From: Dryas octopetala
Lineage: Eukaryota; Streptophyta; Magnoliopsida; Rosales; Rosaceae
Reading direction: 5' to 3'
Length of the DNA stretch: 64,000 nucleotides
NCBI GenBank assembly: GCA_963921425.1
Contig: OY992839.1
Span: forward strand, 2,048,501 to 2,112,500
Numbering within the stretch: the stretch's first letter is position 1; every line of letters begins with the position of its first letter. Both the position numbers and the translations under genes were made by a program. Below are positions 22,893 to 33,671 of this stretch, one piece after another. The notes beneath the pieces are model-generated. The model saw nothing but the letters and a program-made list of their open reading frames with translations. It ran no database searches and was not told the DNA's origin.

Positions 22893-25840
22893 ATACAGTT
22901 CAGTTTGCCTATCAAAATAATTGATTAAATCGACTCTTAAGTGAATATGATTTAGTAAAAAATATACAAGTAGTCTCCTTTTTAATAAAATATTACATTG
23001 ATATGCAAAGGCATATCTAGCATGGTTAAAGGTGTACGTGTGTACACAACCTTAATATTCCCAGGAATTCCAAGATTTGTTTAATCTTTTCCTCTTAACC
23101 AGTTAAGATACGATTGGTCCAGCTGTCCTTGATAATCAAAATTAAATAGGGAAAAAAACAAATATTACCCATGTTTATGTACCATACATGTGCTTAATAA
23201 CACTAAATATTTGTAGATGTTAAAGTCTTCACTGGGATACATCCCCTATGGGGCTAGGGGTTGACATGATGAGTTTGCTTTGAAAATTATCGATCCATCA
23301 TCTCACTAAATGGTGATTAATAAGGGTGAAGATCAAGCGAATGCTATGATTTGTAGTTAAAGGGCAAACACACACACACCCTTGAGCCTTGAGGTAAGGA
23401 CTTTACGGACCCCACAATTGCTAGCTTGGGGTTTTGGTTCTAATAAGTAGGTTCACCTAACATTAGTACTCTAATCTAATTTTAATATTGTCACTAACTA
23501 TGATTTTGTATTCCTATATATAGACAAAGTGTCCCCTTGATTGAATGCACAGACCTACATCATTAGTTAGTACCTCGGCACTACTTTAATTTGTCAAATC
23601 CAATTAAGCAAAATGTTTGGTTCTCCAAAAATCTTGTATTTAATAGTAAGCAGACTCCCCATCTATGAAAACTGAAAAGATGTTCTTATTATCACCAGCA
23701 TAATTAAAAATGGTCGTTTGAATCTTGCATTATAAGATTATACACGACCTCTATAAAATTAAACTTAATTAAGATCATTTCTCTAACACAATTAAATACC
23801 ACTGGACTAAATGATTATTAACGACGTTGCCTTTGTGTAATCTAAAAATCCAAAGTCTTCAATGAATTATGAAAAAAAGTTACAAGATATTATATATAAA
23901 ACGAAGGGTTCATGGGAAGAATAAATAGTAGTAGTCAAGCCACATTAAATAGACAAATTAATCAATTTTCATTTATTGGGGCCCATAACTGTGGCGTAGA
24001 ATTAAACCAAAGATAAGCCAGTCCAGTCAAGCGGCCTGTAACCACTTTCATACTTTGTCTCTGCCTCTTTGGCATTAAACAATTGCATTGTGGAAAACGA
24101 ATAGAAATTATATAATGTACCCATACAACATATGTACATCGACCTCTCCACTTCATATATCACTTGCACTTACAAAAAGTAATTAATATTCCAAAAACCA
24201 TTTAATAAAATGGGTGATGAGCGATCATTGAATGTGAGTAGTTCAAATTAGAGAAATCTATTGCAAAAAAGGTGAATTAATGAGAACCAAAAAGAAGAAG
24301 ACAAGAAGAATTGAACTTTGGTAGAAAATATATATAAAAAAAAAAACTAAAGGAGAAGAGCTTCAAACTACTTTCAAAGTGTGGTCTCTTCCTTGAGCCG
24401 TAGTTTTCTTCTTAAAGGAGAAGTGAAGGAGGCATGGTGTGTGCAAGGAACTTAACAAATGCCTTCCTCACTCTCTCTTAAATAATTTGGCCTTCAATTT
24501 TTCTCGTTACCTCTTTAATTATTTTTAAAAATCTTTATACACGATTTTTTTTTAATATTCCAATAATTATGTACATTCTCATAAGTGTCGTCAGCATTGA
24601 CCAAAAAAGACTCGTGTTGTAGCACTATCGCCACCGCCAAAGTAATGACGCTTCTCATAACAGAATTAAGCAACAATAATATTACACTTACCACATTTTT
24701 ATACCACAATTTCATACCATCTTACATGGCATTTATATATTAGACACTAAAAATTAAAAAATAAAACTTAAAAAAAAAAAAAAATACCCTTCCAATGAAG
24801 TAATGACACATCAAGTGAGATATAAATGTGAAAAAAAAAATGTGGGACAATTAGCATTATTGATTAAGCAAACTCTTGTCAAGATCAAATTAGGCGGACT
24901 TTTGTCATGATCAAATCAAGCGGACGTACGCTTGTCATGACCAAACTAAACTATAACAGTCATGGCTTAATTCCTTTCCTTTTTTAAGTAGTTTTTAATA
25001 AGGCTAAATATTAATGGGTGAAATAGAAGATGAAATTTATTAAGAGAAAGAGGAAAAAAAAGATAAAAGATAAAGAAAAAAAGAGTTTAAATTATTGGAC
25101 TTGTGAGGTGAGCTAAAGAAAAGCACGAAGGGACACTGCCCCTGGGGTTTAAAAATAACAAAAATTTGACTGTTGACAATGCCCACACGTGCAAATGTAA
25201 GCCATTGGATCATAGGGACCAGTGACAGTAACTGGAGGTGGGGACTCGTCTAATTGACTTTTACAAGTGCGTGCCGCTCTGCCTAAAAAAAAAAAGGCAT
25301 TATTGATGCTGTTTTATTGTGACAAAGAAAAAGAAGGCAAAAGAAAGAAGAAGAAAGAAGTTTGGCTTGGTTTGGTTTGGCCGTACTTTTTGTATGTTAT
25401 TTTTATAAAACAATGCAAAATATGATTTAAGATCATTGAGCTGTGTGCTGCTTCTTGTGCGAAAATGACCAATCTCTGTTGCATACTTTGGAGGGTTTTT
25501 TTTTTTCAGAGTCTACTTTTGTATGGTTCACTAAAGTTGCAATGTGCATGATTTTGTCTCCTAAATGTAAAGAAATGAACAACACCTCATCAATATGTTT
25601 TTGTCTAACAAGGGTTTTTGAAGCCTAATATTAGCAAGGATCTTTGCAGTCCCGGCCCTGGGCAGGAACCCAATAATAAAGGGACCCCCAACCATAGTTT
25701 ATGTTTGTAGATTCAAAGCTATCTGCTATTCATATAGCATCAACACCACTTTAACTTAAACCGTAGCTAGTTGGGTTTTATCAAATTAGGTTTCTATTGG
25801 TAGGTTGCTCACGTGTGTTTTACTTTTTATTTTTGGCTCT

Positions 25841-25844
<4 letters not shown>

Positions 25845-25876
<32 letters not shown>
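25845..25876. repeat. TA microsatellite at the left edge of a segmental duplication
   Basis: About 15 TA units directly precede the duplicated segment that begins near 25878. The second copy of the segment has only a short TATATA here. Confidence 0.8.
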
Positions 25877-25877
<1 letters not shown>

Positions 25878-26478
25878 CTATCATATTCATATTAAAAAGT
25901 ATTACTAGCTAATATGCATTACATTTTAATATAATTTGTTTTTTAAATATTTTTAATGTAGATTTTTAAAAAGGGTTCCCATTTTCATTTTCGCATAGGG
26001 CCCCACATATTTCAGCGTCGTCACTGGATCTTTGTAGTATTTAGATAAAATATATTAACATGCATCGTATCACATAAAATTATAAAATAACACATTAATT
26101 ATAAAAGACATGAAAAAAATTAAATTATAAAATTGAAGTATAAATATAAAATTATATTATAGAACATATTTATTAAGTTAAGCGGGTATACAAGACGGGG
26201 CCGGAACTGAGAGTGATATTTCCATACTCACTTAATCGGAGTGGGGTTCCACGAGATTAACGGGACCGGAGAATTTTGCCATCCCTACTTCGGAGTGAGT
26301 AGTTGACCTAAAATTGGGCACATGGTCCTTGGATGGGCAGTTCGATGGGCTTTGACGGTGACCTTGCATGGGGTGGACAAAAGTTGGGCCTGATATGGTA
26401 TCATCTCTGTGGTTTGGGTTTACCAAGGAGTTAGGTCCAAATGAATTGAGAGCTTTAACTAAAGAAGCATACCCAATT
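25878..26478 (+). repeat. Segmental duplication, copy 1 of unit A (about 600 bp)
   Basis: It begins TCTATCATATTCATATTAAA and matches 27908-28508 at well over 90 percent by eye, including a GC-richer block (26190-26450) with no recognised protein. After 26478 this copy continues through about 870 bases that are absent from the second copy. Confidence 0.85.
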
Positions 26479-26877
26479 AGAAAAAGAGGGGAAATAAAAG
26501 CTGAGGAAAATCAAAACATTATTACTGTTTTTTTGTCTCACAAAAAGAAAAAAGTAACTGAGATTTTTGTAGAGGTTAAGTGGTTAACTAGCCTCCAATC
26601 CTATTTGAGAAAAAAAAAAAAAAAAAAAAAGAACATAATTGTGGGCAATATTGCCCTACACTTGTGAGCTTATTGGAGCTTTTTTCTTAATGGAGGAGTA
26701 GGAATTGTAAGGGAGTAGCTCATTCTCTTACACAGTATGTCTTTCTGTTTTTGAATTTTTTGTTTGGGTAGAAAATGAGCCAACTTGGCTTACTTTTATT
26801 TTTGAAGATGATGTAACAGTTTCTTAATGGATCGATCATTAATGAATTGTATTTTCTCAAAAAATAAAAAAAATTTA

Positions 26878-27650
26878 TTGCCTTACCCTTAGTCTAGATA
26901 TGAAAGTTCTTACTTAAGTATTAGTATGAGTTTGGTTTCAAATGGGGGACCAGAATTCCCTACCCATTTCTCTACCATACTTTAATCTTGGCCATCAAAG
27001 ATTGAGCAAGAAAATTATAGTAGTAAAGAACCACTTCCCCATTTTGTGGAAATTAATGATCAAGCAATCAAAGCAGTACAAAGCATATTTTATTCTCACA
27101 TAAAAAACAAACATTAAACTTAACAATTATATCTATTGGTTGGTTTTTTTTTTTTTTTGGTCCAATTATATATATTGGTTTTATGCTGGCCTGCTCAACA
27201 TATATAGAGTTTCAGCAATTAATTAATTAATATATATAGTCGGGAAATTCTGATAGAAGATACAAATATCGAGTTCAATAATTTTTTTCTTTTTCCATTT
27301 TCGGATAACGCAAAGCATCAAACAAAAATATATAGGGAAGAAGAAAAATTTGAAAACCATAAATACCATTTTGGTCTATCTTCCGCCCCAAGTTCCAATA
27401 ACATATATAACAAGAATAGAGAGACTTTTGATTTTATTGGGATCAGAGATATTTCTAAATTTGAGACAAGATTGCAGAGGTTAATACTTTCATAAACTTA
27501 AGAATCAAGAAAAGTGGGTTAACATATATATTATATATATGCAGCCAGCAAGAGTTATAGTCTTATAGATCACAATCTGCTTGAGGTGTAGTCATAGGTT
27601 GAAATCACATATTTTGGCACTGCATTGACTACAGGCATACATATTTTGCA
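26878..27650 (+). repeat. Segmental duplication, copy 1 of unit B
   Basis: The part from 27347 to 27650 recurs almost unchanged at 28509-28806. A longer, more diverged version covers 29103-30835; shared landmarks are GTAAAGAACCACTTCCCC and CCCCAAGTTCCAATAACAT. No coding content was seen. Confidence 0.75.
27124..27180 (-). mobile_element. Micro-insertion (GACC plus A-tract, minus strand) with 18-bp repeats
   Basis: Near-identical 18-mers (CAATTATAT, then C or A, then TATTGGTT) at 27124-27141 and 27163-27180 flank 21 bases. These read GACC followed by 15 A and CC on the minus strand. The single mismatch suggests an older event. Confidence 0.55.
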
Positions 27651-27907
27651 AAAAATCAACTAAATCGAAAATCATGTAGTAATCTAATTGAAATCAAATA
27701 AATAGACGATCAGTACTTTCGATAAAAACATAAAAATAATTGTTATTATAATCAAATGGCTAAATGACTTCAGATTTTGGAGATTTTTTACAAGAATAAT
27801 ATTTGAAGTAAGGCCTAAAAAATAAATAGTTTGAATTTTGAGATAGTGGGCCCAACAGGGTGGTTAGCTTTGTATTAAGGTTAGTTTTAGAGCATTCTTG
27901 TATATAT
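27649..27907. mobile_element. Truncated MITE fragment at the duplication junction
   Basis: It aligns to the right 60 percent of the intact MITE at 33251-33671: GCAAAAAATCAAC, ATAATCAAATGGCTAAATGA, AGTGGGCCCAACAGGGTGG and AGCATTCTTGTATATAT. The left inverted terminus is missing. It sits exactly between the two copies of the segmental duplication. Confidence 0.7.
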
Positions 27908-28508
27908 GTCTATCATATTCATATTAAAAAGTATTACTAGCTAATATGCATTACATTTTAATATAATTTGTTTTTTAAATATTTTTTGATGTAGATTTTT
28001 AAAAAGGGTCCCCATTTTCATCTTCGCACAGGGCCCCACATATTTCAGCGTCGTCACCGGATCTTTGTAGTATTTAGATAAAATATATTAACATGCATCG
28101 TATCACTTAAAATTATAAAATAACACATTAATTATTAAAAGACATGAAAAAAATTAAATTATAAAATTGAAGTATAAATATAAAATTATATTATAGAACA
28201 TATTTATTAAGTTAAGTGGGTATACAAGACGGGGTCGGAACTGAGAGTGATATTTCCATACTCACTTAATCGGAGTGGGGTTCCACAAGATTAACAGGAC
28301 GAGAGAATTTTGTCATCCCTACTTGGGAGTGAGTAGTTGACCTAAAATTGGTCACATGGACCTTGGATGGGCAGTTCGATGGGCTTTGATGGTGACCTTG
28401 CATGGGGTTGGACAAAAGTTGGGCCTGATATGGTATCATCTCTGTGGTTTGGGTTTACCAAGGAGTTGGGTCCAAATGAATTGAGAGCTTTAACTACAGA
28501 AGCATACC
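27908..28508 (+). repeat. Segmental duplication, copy 2 of unit A
   Basis: Copy of 25878-26478, joined directly at 28508/28509 to a copy of unit B. The join has the short overlap AATT, and 870 bases present in copy 1 are missing. Confidence 0.85.
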
Positions 28509-28806
28509 CAATTTGAAAACCATAAATACCATTTTGGTCTTCCACCCCAAGTTCCAATAACATATATAACAAGAATAGAGAGACTTTTGATTTTATTGGG
28601 ATCAGAGATATTTCTAAATTTGAGACAAGATTGAAGAGGTTAATACTTTCATAAACTTAAGAATCAAGAAAAGTGGGTTAACATATATATTATATATACG
28701 CAGCCAGCAAGAGTTATAGTCTTATAGATCACAATCTGCTTGAGGTGTAGTCATAGGTTGAAATCACATATTTTGGCACTGCATTGACTACAGGCATACA
28801 TATTCT
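28509..28806 (+). repeat. Segmental duplication, copy 2 of unit B (short)
   Basis: Near-identical to 27347-27650. Similarity stops at CATACATATT, the same point where the MITE fragment begins in copy 1. Confidence 0.85.
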
Positions 28807-28815
28807 ATACATACT

Positions 28816-29100
28816 CTATAGAGCAGTGGGTTTTCGTTTCTCCTGCTGCTGCCTCTGAGATGTTTCTTCGGTGGCTCTGGGAGGCTTGCGGTTGTCATGC
28901 TTGTGGGATTGAGCGACTGAGCTTCTTCTGCTTCTGGGGTTTTGGTTAGGATTGGGAAATTTTTCTGTCGTTTGGTGTTGCCTGTTGTCGTTTTACTAGT
29001 GTTTTGTTTTTGGGCTCTGCCTTGTTGGCCTTGCTTTTGGTTGTTGTTTGTTTGGCTTTTGGGCCACCCAGTAAAAATAAAAAAATTATTATTTATTTAT
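28816..29100 (+). other. G/T-rich block with A-rich tail, possible retroelement end
   Basis: This block is G/T-rich and much less AT-rich than its surroundings. It ends in GGGCCACCCAGT followed by A-rich and ATTT-repeat sequence. That resembles the 3' end of a LINE-type element, but no reverse transcriptase motif or target duplication was found, so the call is tentative. Confidence 0.25.
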
Positions 29101-29102
29101 TT

Positions 29103-30835
29103 AGTAGGCAATCTACATATGAAAGAGTTTACCTAAGTATTGATTTTGGTATACAATTTCCATAGCCTTATTAATCCGTTCTGGCTTTTTATTTTTGAGA
29201 ATGCGCGCTTTCTGGCTTTACTTTTGATCCAATAATTTGCAGCCAAGCAACAGCTCGCGCGTATATGTATCATCAATTTTGGTGGAATGTAATTTGCCTT
29301 CAAATGGCCAGCCACAAATTAATATACAACTGAGCAACACTATCTTGGGTTTCACCAGCTACATGATGATATTACGAGTCAAAGATTAAGAAATTAGGCA
29401 TATTACATATATTCAGAATGTCTAGCTAAAAATATACCAATTAGTTTATGGTTTAACGATATTTCTCTCTACAATGTTGAAAATGTCTTAAATTCGAATC
29501 CTCTTTCTCTAGATCAAAAGAAATAAAAAAATTCTAGCTATAAAGTATCAACAACTACCTACTATATTTCTGAAATTTTAATTGAAGCATGATAAATGCA
29601 TGCCTTATAAACAAAGTATTTAATCTAGTCACTAATCCTTCTGGGGTTTATTGGGCAATAAACTAGTAAAGAACCACTTCCCCATTTTATGGAAAATTTC
29701 AAAAATTAAATAGTACAAATTAATATATAATATCAATATATCATCAATCAGCTTTGTAACCCATGAAACTTAATATTGGGGTGGACTTGGCATTATGTTT
29801 GACATGAAATTAAAAGATGGCTCAGATTAATTATACATATATAGACAAAAAATATACATGCACAATTATTCATCCAAAAAATATATATACATGCACAATT
29901 CAGAATATATGTAGTTAGGGTGAGGGTTTTCAACAGTAGTAGCTAGCTAGATATCATCATGTTCATGCTGCATTGCTGCTAATTATTATGAGTAGCAGAA
30001 AATTCAACTACTCTTAAAGTAATTTGGTTCAATTTTTGAGACCAAATCCTGATTAATTCGAGAATAAACCAGAGAAAGCGGTAATTAACATATATGGACT
30101 GTACGTTCACCATGTACTACTACGTACATATAACACAAAACAGAACCTGCTAGCTATAGCAGTCTAGTACTACAGTACTACTACTGAGGAATATTAAGAT
30201 CTATAAGAATCAGATCATAAACATTTTGAAGAGAGCTAGCAGCAGTACTCGATCTACTACACTGGATAGGCCTCTCACATAAATAACAAACATAATCTAT
30301 ATAAATAACTATATATTGTCGGGAGATTCTGAACATAGAAGATGCAAATATCAAGTTCTAAGTTTTTCATTTTCGGGCAATGTGTGGTATTAAGATATAT
30401 ATGGTACGTTTGCAAGAAATAAAACAAAAATACATAGGGAGGGAGAAAATTGTGAAAAAAAAAAAAAACAATTTGGTCTTCTACCCCAAGTTCCAATAAC
30501 ATATATATAACAAGAATAGAAAGACTTTTGGTTTTATTGGGATCAGAGATTTTCTAAATTTGAGGTTCCTCCTCATGTTAATGCCCCCAATTTGAGACAA
30601 AATTTCAGATGTTCATACTTTTATAAACAAGCTAGCAGTCATCAAGTATTTAATTAATCATCTATTTTGCTTACATAATATTCAGTAAAAGGAAAAAATT
30701 AAGAAAGAAAAGTGGGCTAACATACATGTAGATAGCTAGTAACTAGCAAGAGTTAATTAAAGACAATAACAAGGAAATGATCATCCGCATACTTGAGGTG
30801 GAGTCATTGGTTGAAATCATATATATATTTCAGTG
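29103..30835 (+). repeat. Segmental duplication, diverged copy 3 of unit B
   Basis: It shares ordered landmarks with 26878-27650 (the AAAGAACCACTTCCCC block at about 29670; CCCCAAGTTCCAATAACAT at about 30485; CTTGAGGTGGAGTCAT at about 30792) with larger gaps. It lies directly downstream of the LBD gene at 31497. It is otherwise AT-rich and non-coding. Confidence 0.6.
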
Positions 30836-31496
30836 TGAGTACTAAAGAAGCCTAGCTAGCTGGCTGGCTAGATCAGCTAGTTGCACCAGTAAATCTTCAA
30901 TATTAAATTTCTATTTCTCATCATTGATTGTATACATTAAGCAATTCGATCTATTGGAAACAGAATATTCTCTATAGTCTAGTACTAATTCAGTACTATA
31001 TCTTTATATTCATGAGAATGAGACAACATCCAATTACACCTTGCAAAATAGATAATTAATTTGCCCTTACAACCTATGAGGTTTATATTTGAAGTGGGTT
31101 AGTGGGGGAGATCGAGTATCGGCAAAGCGTACTACAGGTCAAAAATTTAGGTCTACATTAGGTCCAATAAACAATTTAAGAAAACTTATAAGCTCAATCA
31201 GAATCAAATCTATCAAGTTTTGTCAGAGAAATGCAGTACTAGTACATTATTCTACTAATATCGAAAATTACAATATGGCTTAAATATATAATCGGTAGCG
31301 TTTCCAATTGTATAAACATTAATTATGTCTAGGGTTCATATCATCATATTCCTAAAGCTTAACTAGAGAGCAACAAATTAATTAATCTAAGTGCATGAGT
31401 GGCAATTCAAAACTGACATAGTCATTTTAATTAACTGATCATGATATGTAGAACTCTTGCACTGATATGTCAACAGTCCCATCGATGATCACCTGA

Positions 31497-32316
31497 TCAT
31501 GAATAATGCTGGTAGCTGAAAGCCATCGATTGAAGTTCATCAGCATCATGAAAACCCCATTGCCTGTTGTTGCTGTTTGTTTGCATCTCATAAGAAGACA
31601 TGGATTGATGAGAACAACCCTCTTCAAAGCTGCCATATGATGACACATTCTCATCTGGCTTCACTGAATTTTCATAACTACTCCCGAAAGAGTTCAAATT
31701 CATAGTGTTTTTTCCATTCTCATAGCATGATGTTGTTCCACTACTATTGATAGGGTTTGAATTGAATTGGGGCACTGTGTTTGATGAATTTTCTAGCTCA
31801 TGAAACCAACTTTGTTGGACTTGTGTGAATTTTTCATCATTAGGGTTTGCTACAGAGCCATTGACAAAGCAGCTCTGACCTGCTGCTTGATCCCTCAGGG
31901 AAGCTAATTGTGCTTGTAGGTTCACCACCTGAAAAGTTTAAAACAAAATTAACCATATATTCTTCAGTTAATTAATTGAATACATAAAAAGTACTAATTA
32001 AACAGAATTAGGTCAAATTAAGGGTATAGTACTATACCTGTTGTTGGAGGGCAAAAATATGTGAAACACAGCCATAAATGGGATCTTGGAGCCTGGCTTG
32101 AGCTTCATATGAGATTGTCACCGAAGCTTCACACCGGTCGCTCACCGGCAGGTGAGTCAGCAGCTTCGACACATTGCTTGCCCCGAAAACCTTGTGGATG
32201 GCGGCAAAATGGGTAGCACCCTGTTCATGGCAGAAATAAGGTGCAAAAATGCAACCCCTCACACATTTTCTTCTCAAGAACTTACAGGCTCCACAAGGAG
32301 AACCAGAACCTGCCAT
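31497..32316 (-). CDS. LOB-domain transcription factor, LBD29/LBD17-like (copy A), 2 exons
   Basis: Minus-strand exons 32038-32316 and 31497-31928 give 236 residues. The LOB domain is complete: [35 protein letters not shown] and the coiled coil split by the intron after LQQQ. The variable part is Asn/Ser-rich and ends [16 protein letters not shown], similar to the ELQS end I recall for Arabidopsis LBD29. The features [18 protein letters not shown] and [20 protein letters not shown] favour the LBD29/LBD17 branch over LBD16. Family knowledge: auxin-responsive nuclear regulators of root primordia and regeneration. It is the better preserved of a duplicated pair (the other is at 40597-41398); exon 1 has the same length, 279 bases, in both. 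Confidence 0.92.
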
Positions 32317-33250
32317 CTTGAGATGATGATCTTTAATTTGGGTTTGGGTTTGGGAGGTTTTGAGGGTGATTTAGTTAATTTTACTCTCTAAATTAGCGTA
32401 GCTCAGTTGGGTTTGTTTGTGCTCAGCATTATCATCAACACATGTTTATAAACACTAGAGGAAGAGTGGAGTTGATGATAAAATAATGAATTATTAATTG
32501 CATAAGGTTCCTTTAATGGGCTACATAATTCATTATTTTTTTCGCTTTAGAGGCGGCCTCTTTCACCTTCCATATATCTTATATTTCTATACTCTCAGTC
32601 TTTCATATTAGATTCCACTCTACATCCTTATACGACAAAACAGCTATCACTAACCAAACCCATTAATTTCTATTTGTTTGGTGATTGGATATATTTTTAT
32701 TAGCTTCATTATATTCTATATATGAGTGTAGTAATGCATGCCCTTATATTTGATAACCGAATCTACATTTAACTCGTGGTTGAATGTACAAGAAAAATAT
32801 AAGATATTGAGGGTAAAACTAGCTAGGTAGGCAATAATACATGCAGAGTAACATTATCAAACAAAACTTTATTTAAACAAACCTCTCTGCAAGAGAGCAT
32901 TTGTATATATAGAGGCAGGTTCAGAAGCTGATCTCCTGATCAGTAAAACAACATTATTTTTATTTTGGTGATTTCGATATTAATTAGTCCATTAAATTGC
33001 TCATTTTTAGAGTCTAACACCATTATTATTTTTTTAATAGTTAAAACTCATATTCAAAATTCTCCTCCTCCATGTAGGATAACAATATTCCATTAAATCT
33101 CTACTATTTACAAATTGTGTCATTATATAATTAATATTTGTTTTCAAATTGTGACTATTTAATTGCCGTTAATTCTCCAATTAGAAAATGAATCTCATTA
33201 AATTCATTAAAACACTTAATTTAAGGCACATTTTATGATGTGGTATATAT

Positions 33251-33671
33251 ATATAGGAGCGCTCTAGAACTAATTATTTAGTAAGATAATACAACACTAA
33301 TCATCATTTTTAGTCTACTACACAATATAATTTCATGATCCAAACTGTGTATTTTTTAGATTTTCATTCAAATATCATCTTTGCAAAAAATCAACAAAAT
33401 AAAAAATCATTTAGTCAACTATTAGCAAACTAATTATGCTCATGTAAATGGACGAACACAAGTTTTTCAATAAAACATGAAATGATTGTACGTAATGATA
33501 ATCAAATAGCTAAATGATTTCTGATTTGGTTGATTTTTTGCAATGTTGATTTTTGAATGAAGACCTAAAATATGAACGGTTTGGATTATAAGATTACATT
33601 GTGTAGTGGGCCCAAAAAGGTGGTTAACACCGTATTATCTTACTGACTTGTTACCTCTGGAGCATTTTTGT
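33251..33671. mobile_element. MITE with long (~130 bp) terminal inverted repeats
   Basis: The left end GGAGCGCTCTAGAACTAATT and the reverse complement of the right end (TGCTCCAGAGGTAACAAGTC) align. The match continues through AGTAAGATAATAC, ACTACACAAT and ATCCAAAC for about 130 bases at roughly 75-80 percent. There is no coding capacity. TA repeats flank both ends and hide the target duplication. Long TIRs suggest a Mutator-like family, which is an inference. Confidence 0.75.

Larger units (their letters stand above)
22326..25877. other. Gene-free AT-rich region downstream of LBD16
   Basis: It contains a CT microsatellite (22496-22525), two micro-insertions (22597-22641 and 22852-22892), many A/T runs and a TA microsatellite (25845-25876). 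None of the short open frames shows a known domain, and codon content is AT-rich noise. No gene is called. Confidence 0.6.

Noticed and set aside
25262-25305. GCC, A-tract, GGC palindrome as a micro-insertion
   Set aside because: The symmetry is inverted, not direct, so there is no target duplication.
26368-26667. Open frame within repeat unit A ending in poly-Lys
   Set aside because: The Lys run is an A-tract; the frame is broken in the duplicate copy at 28.3 kb.
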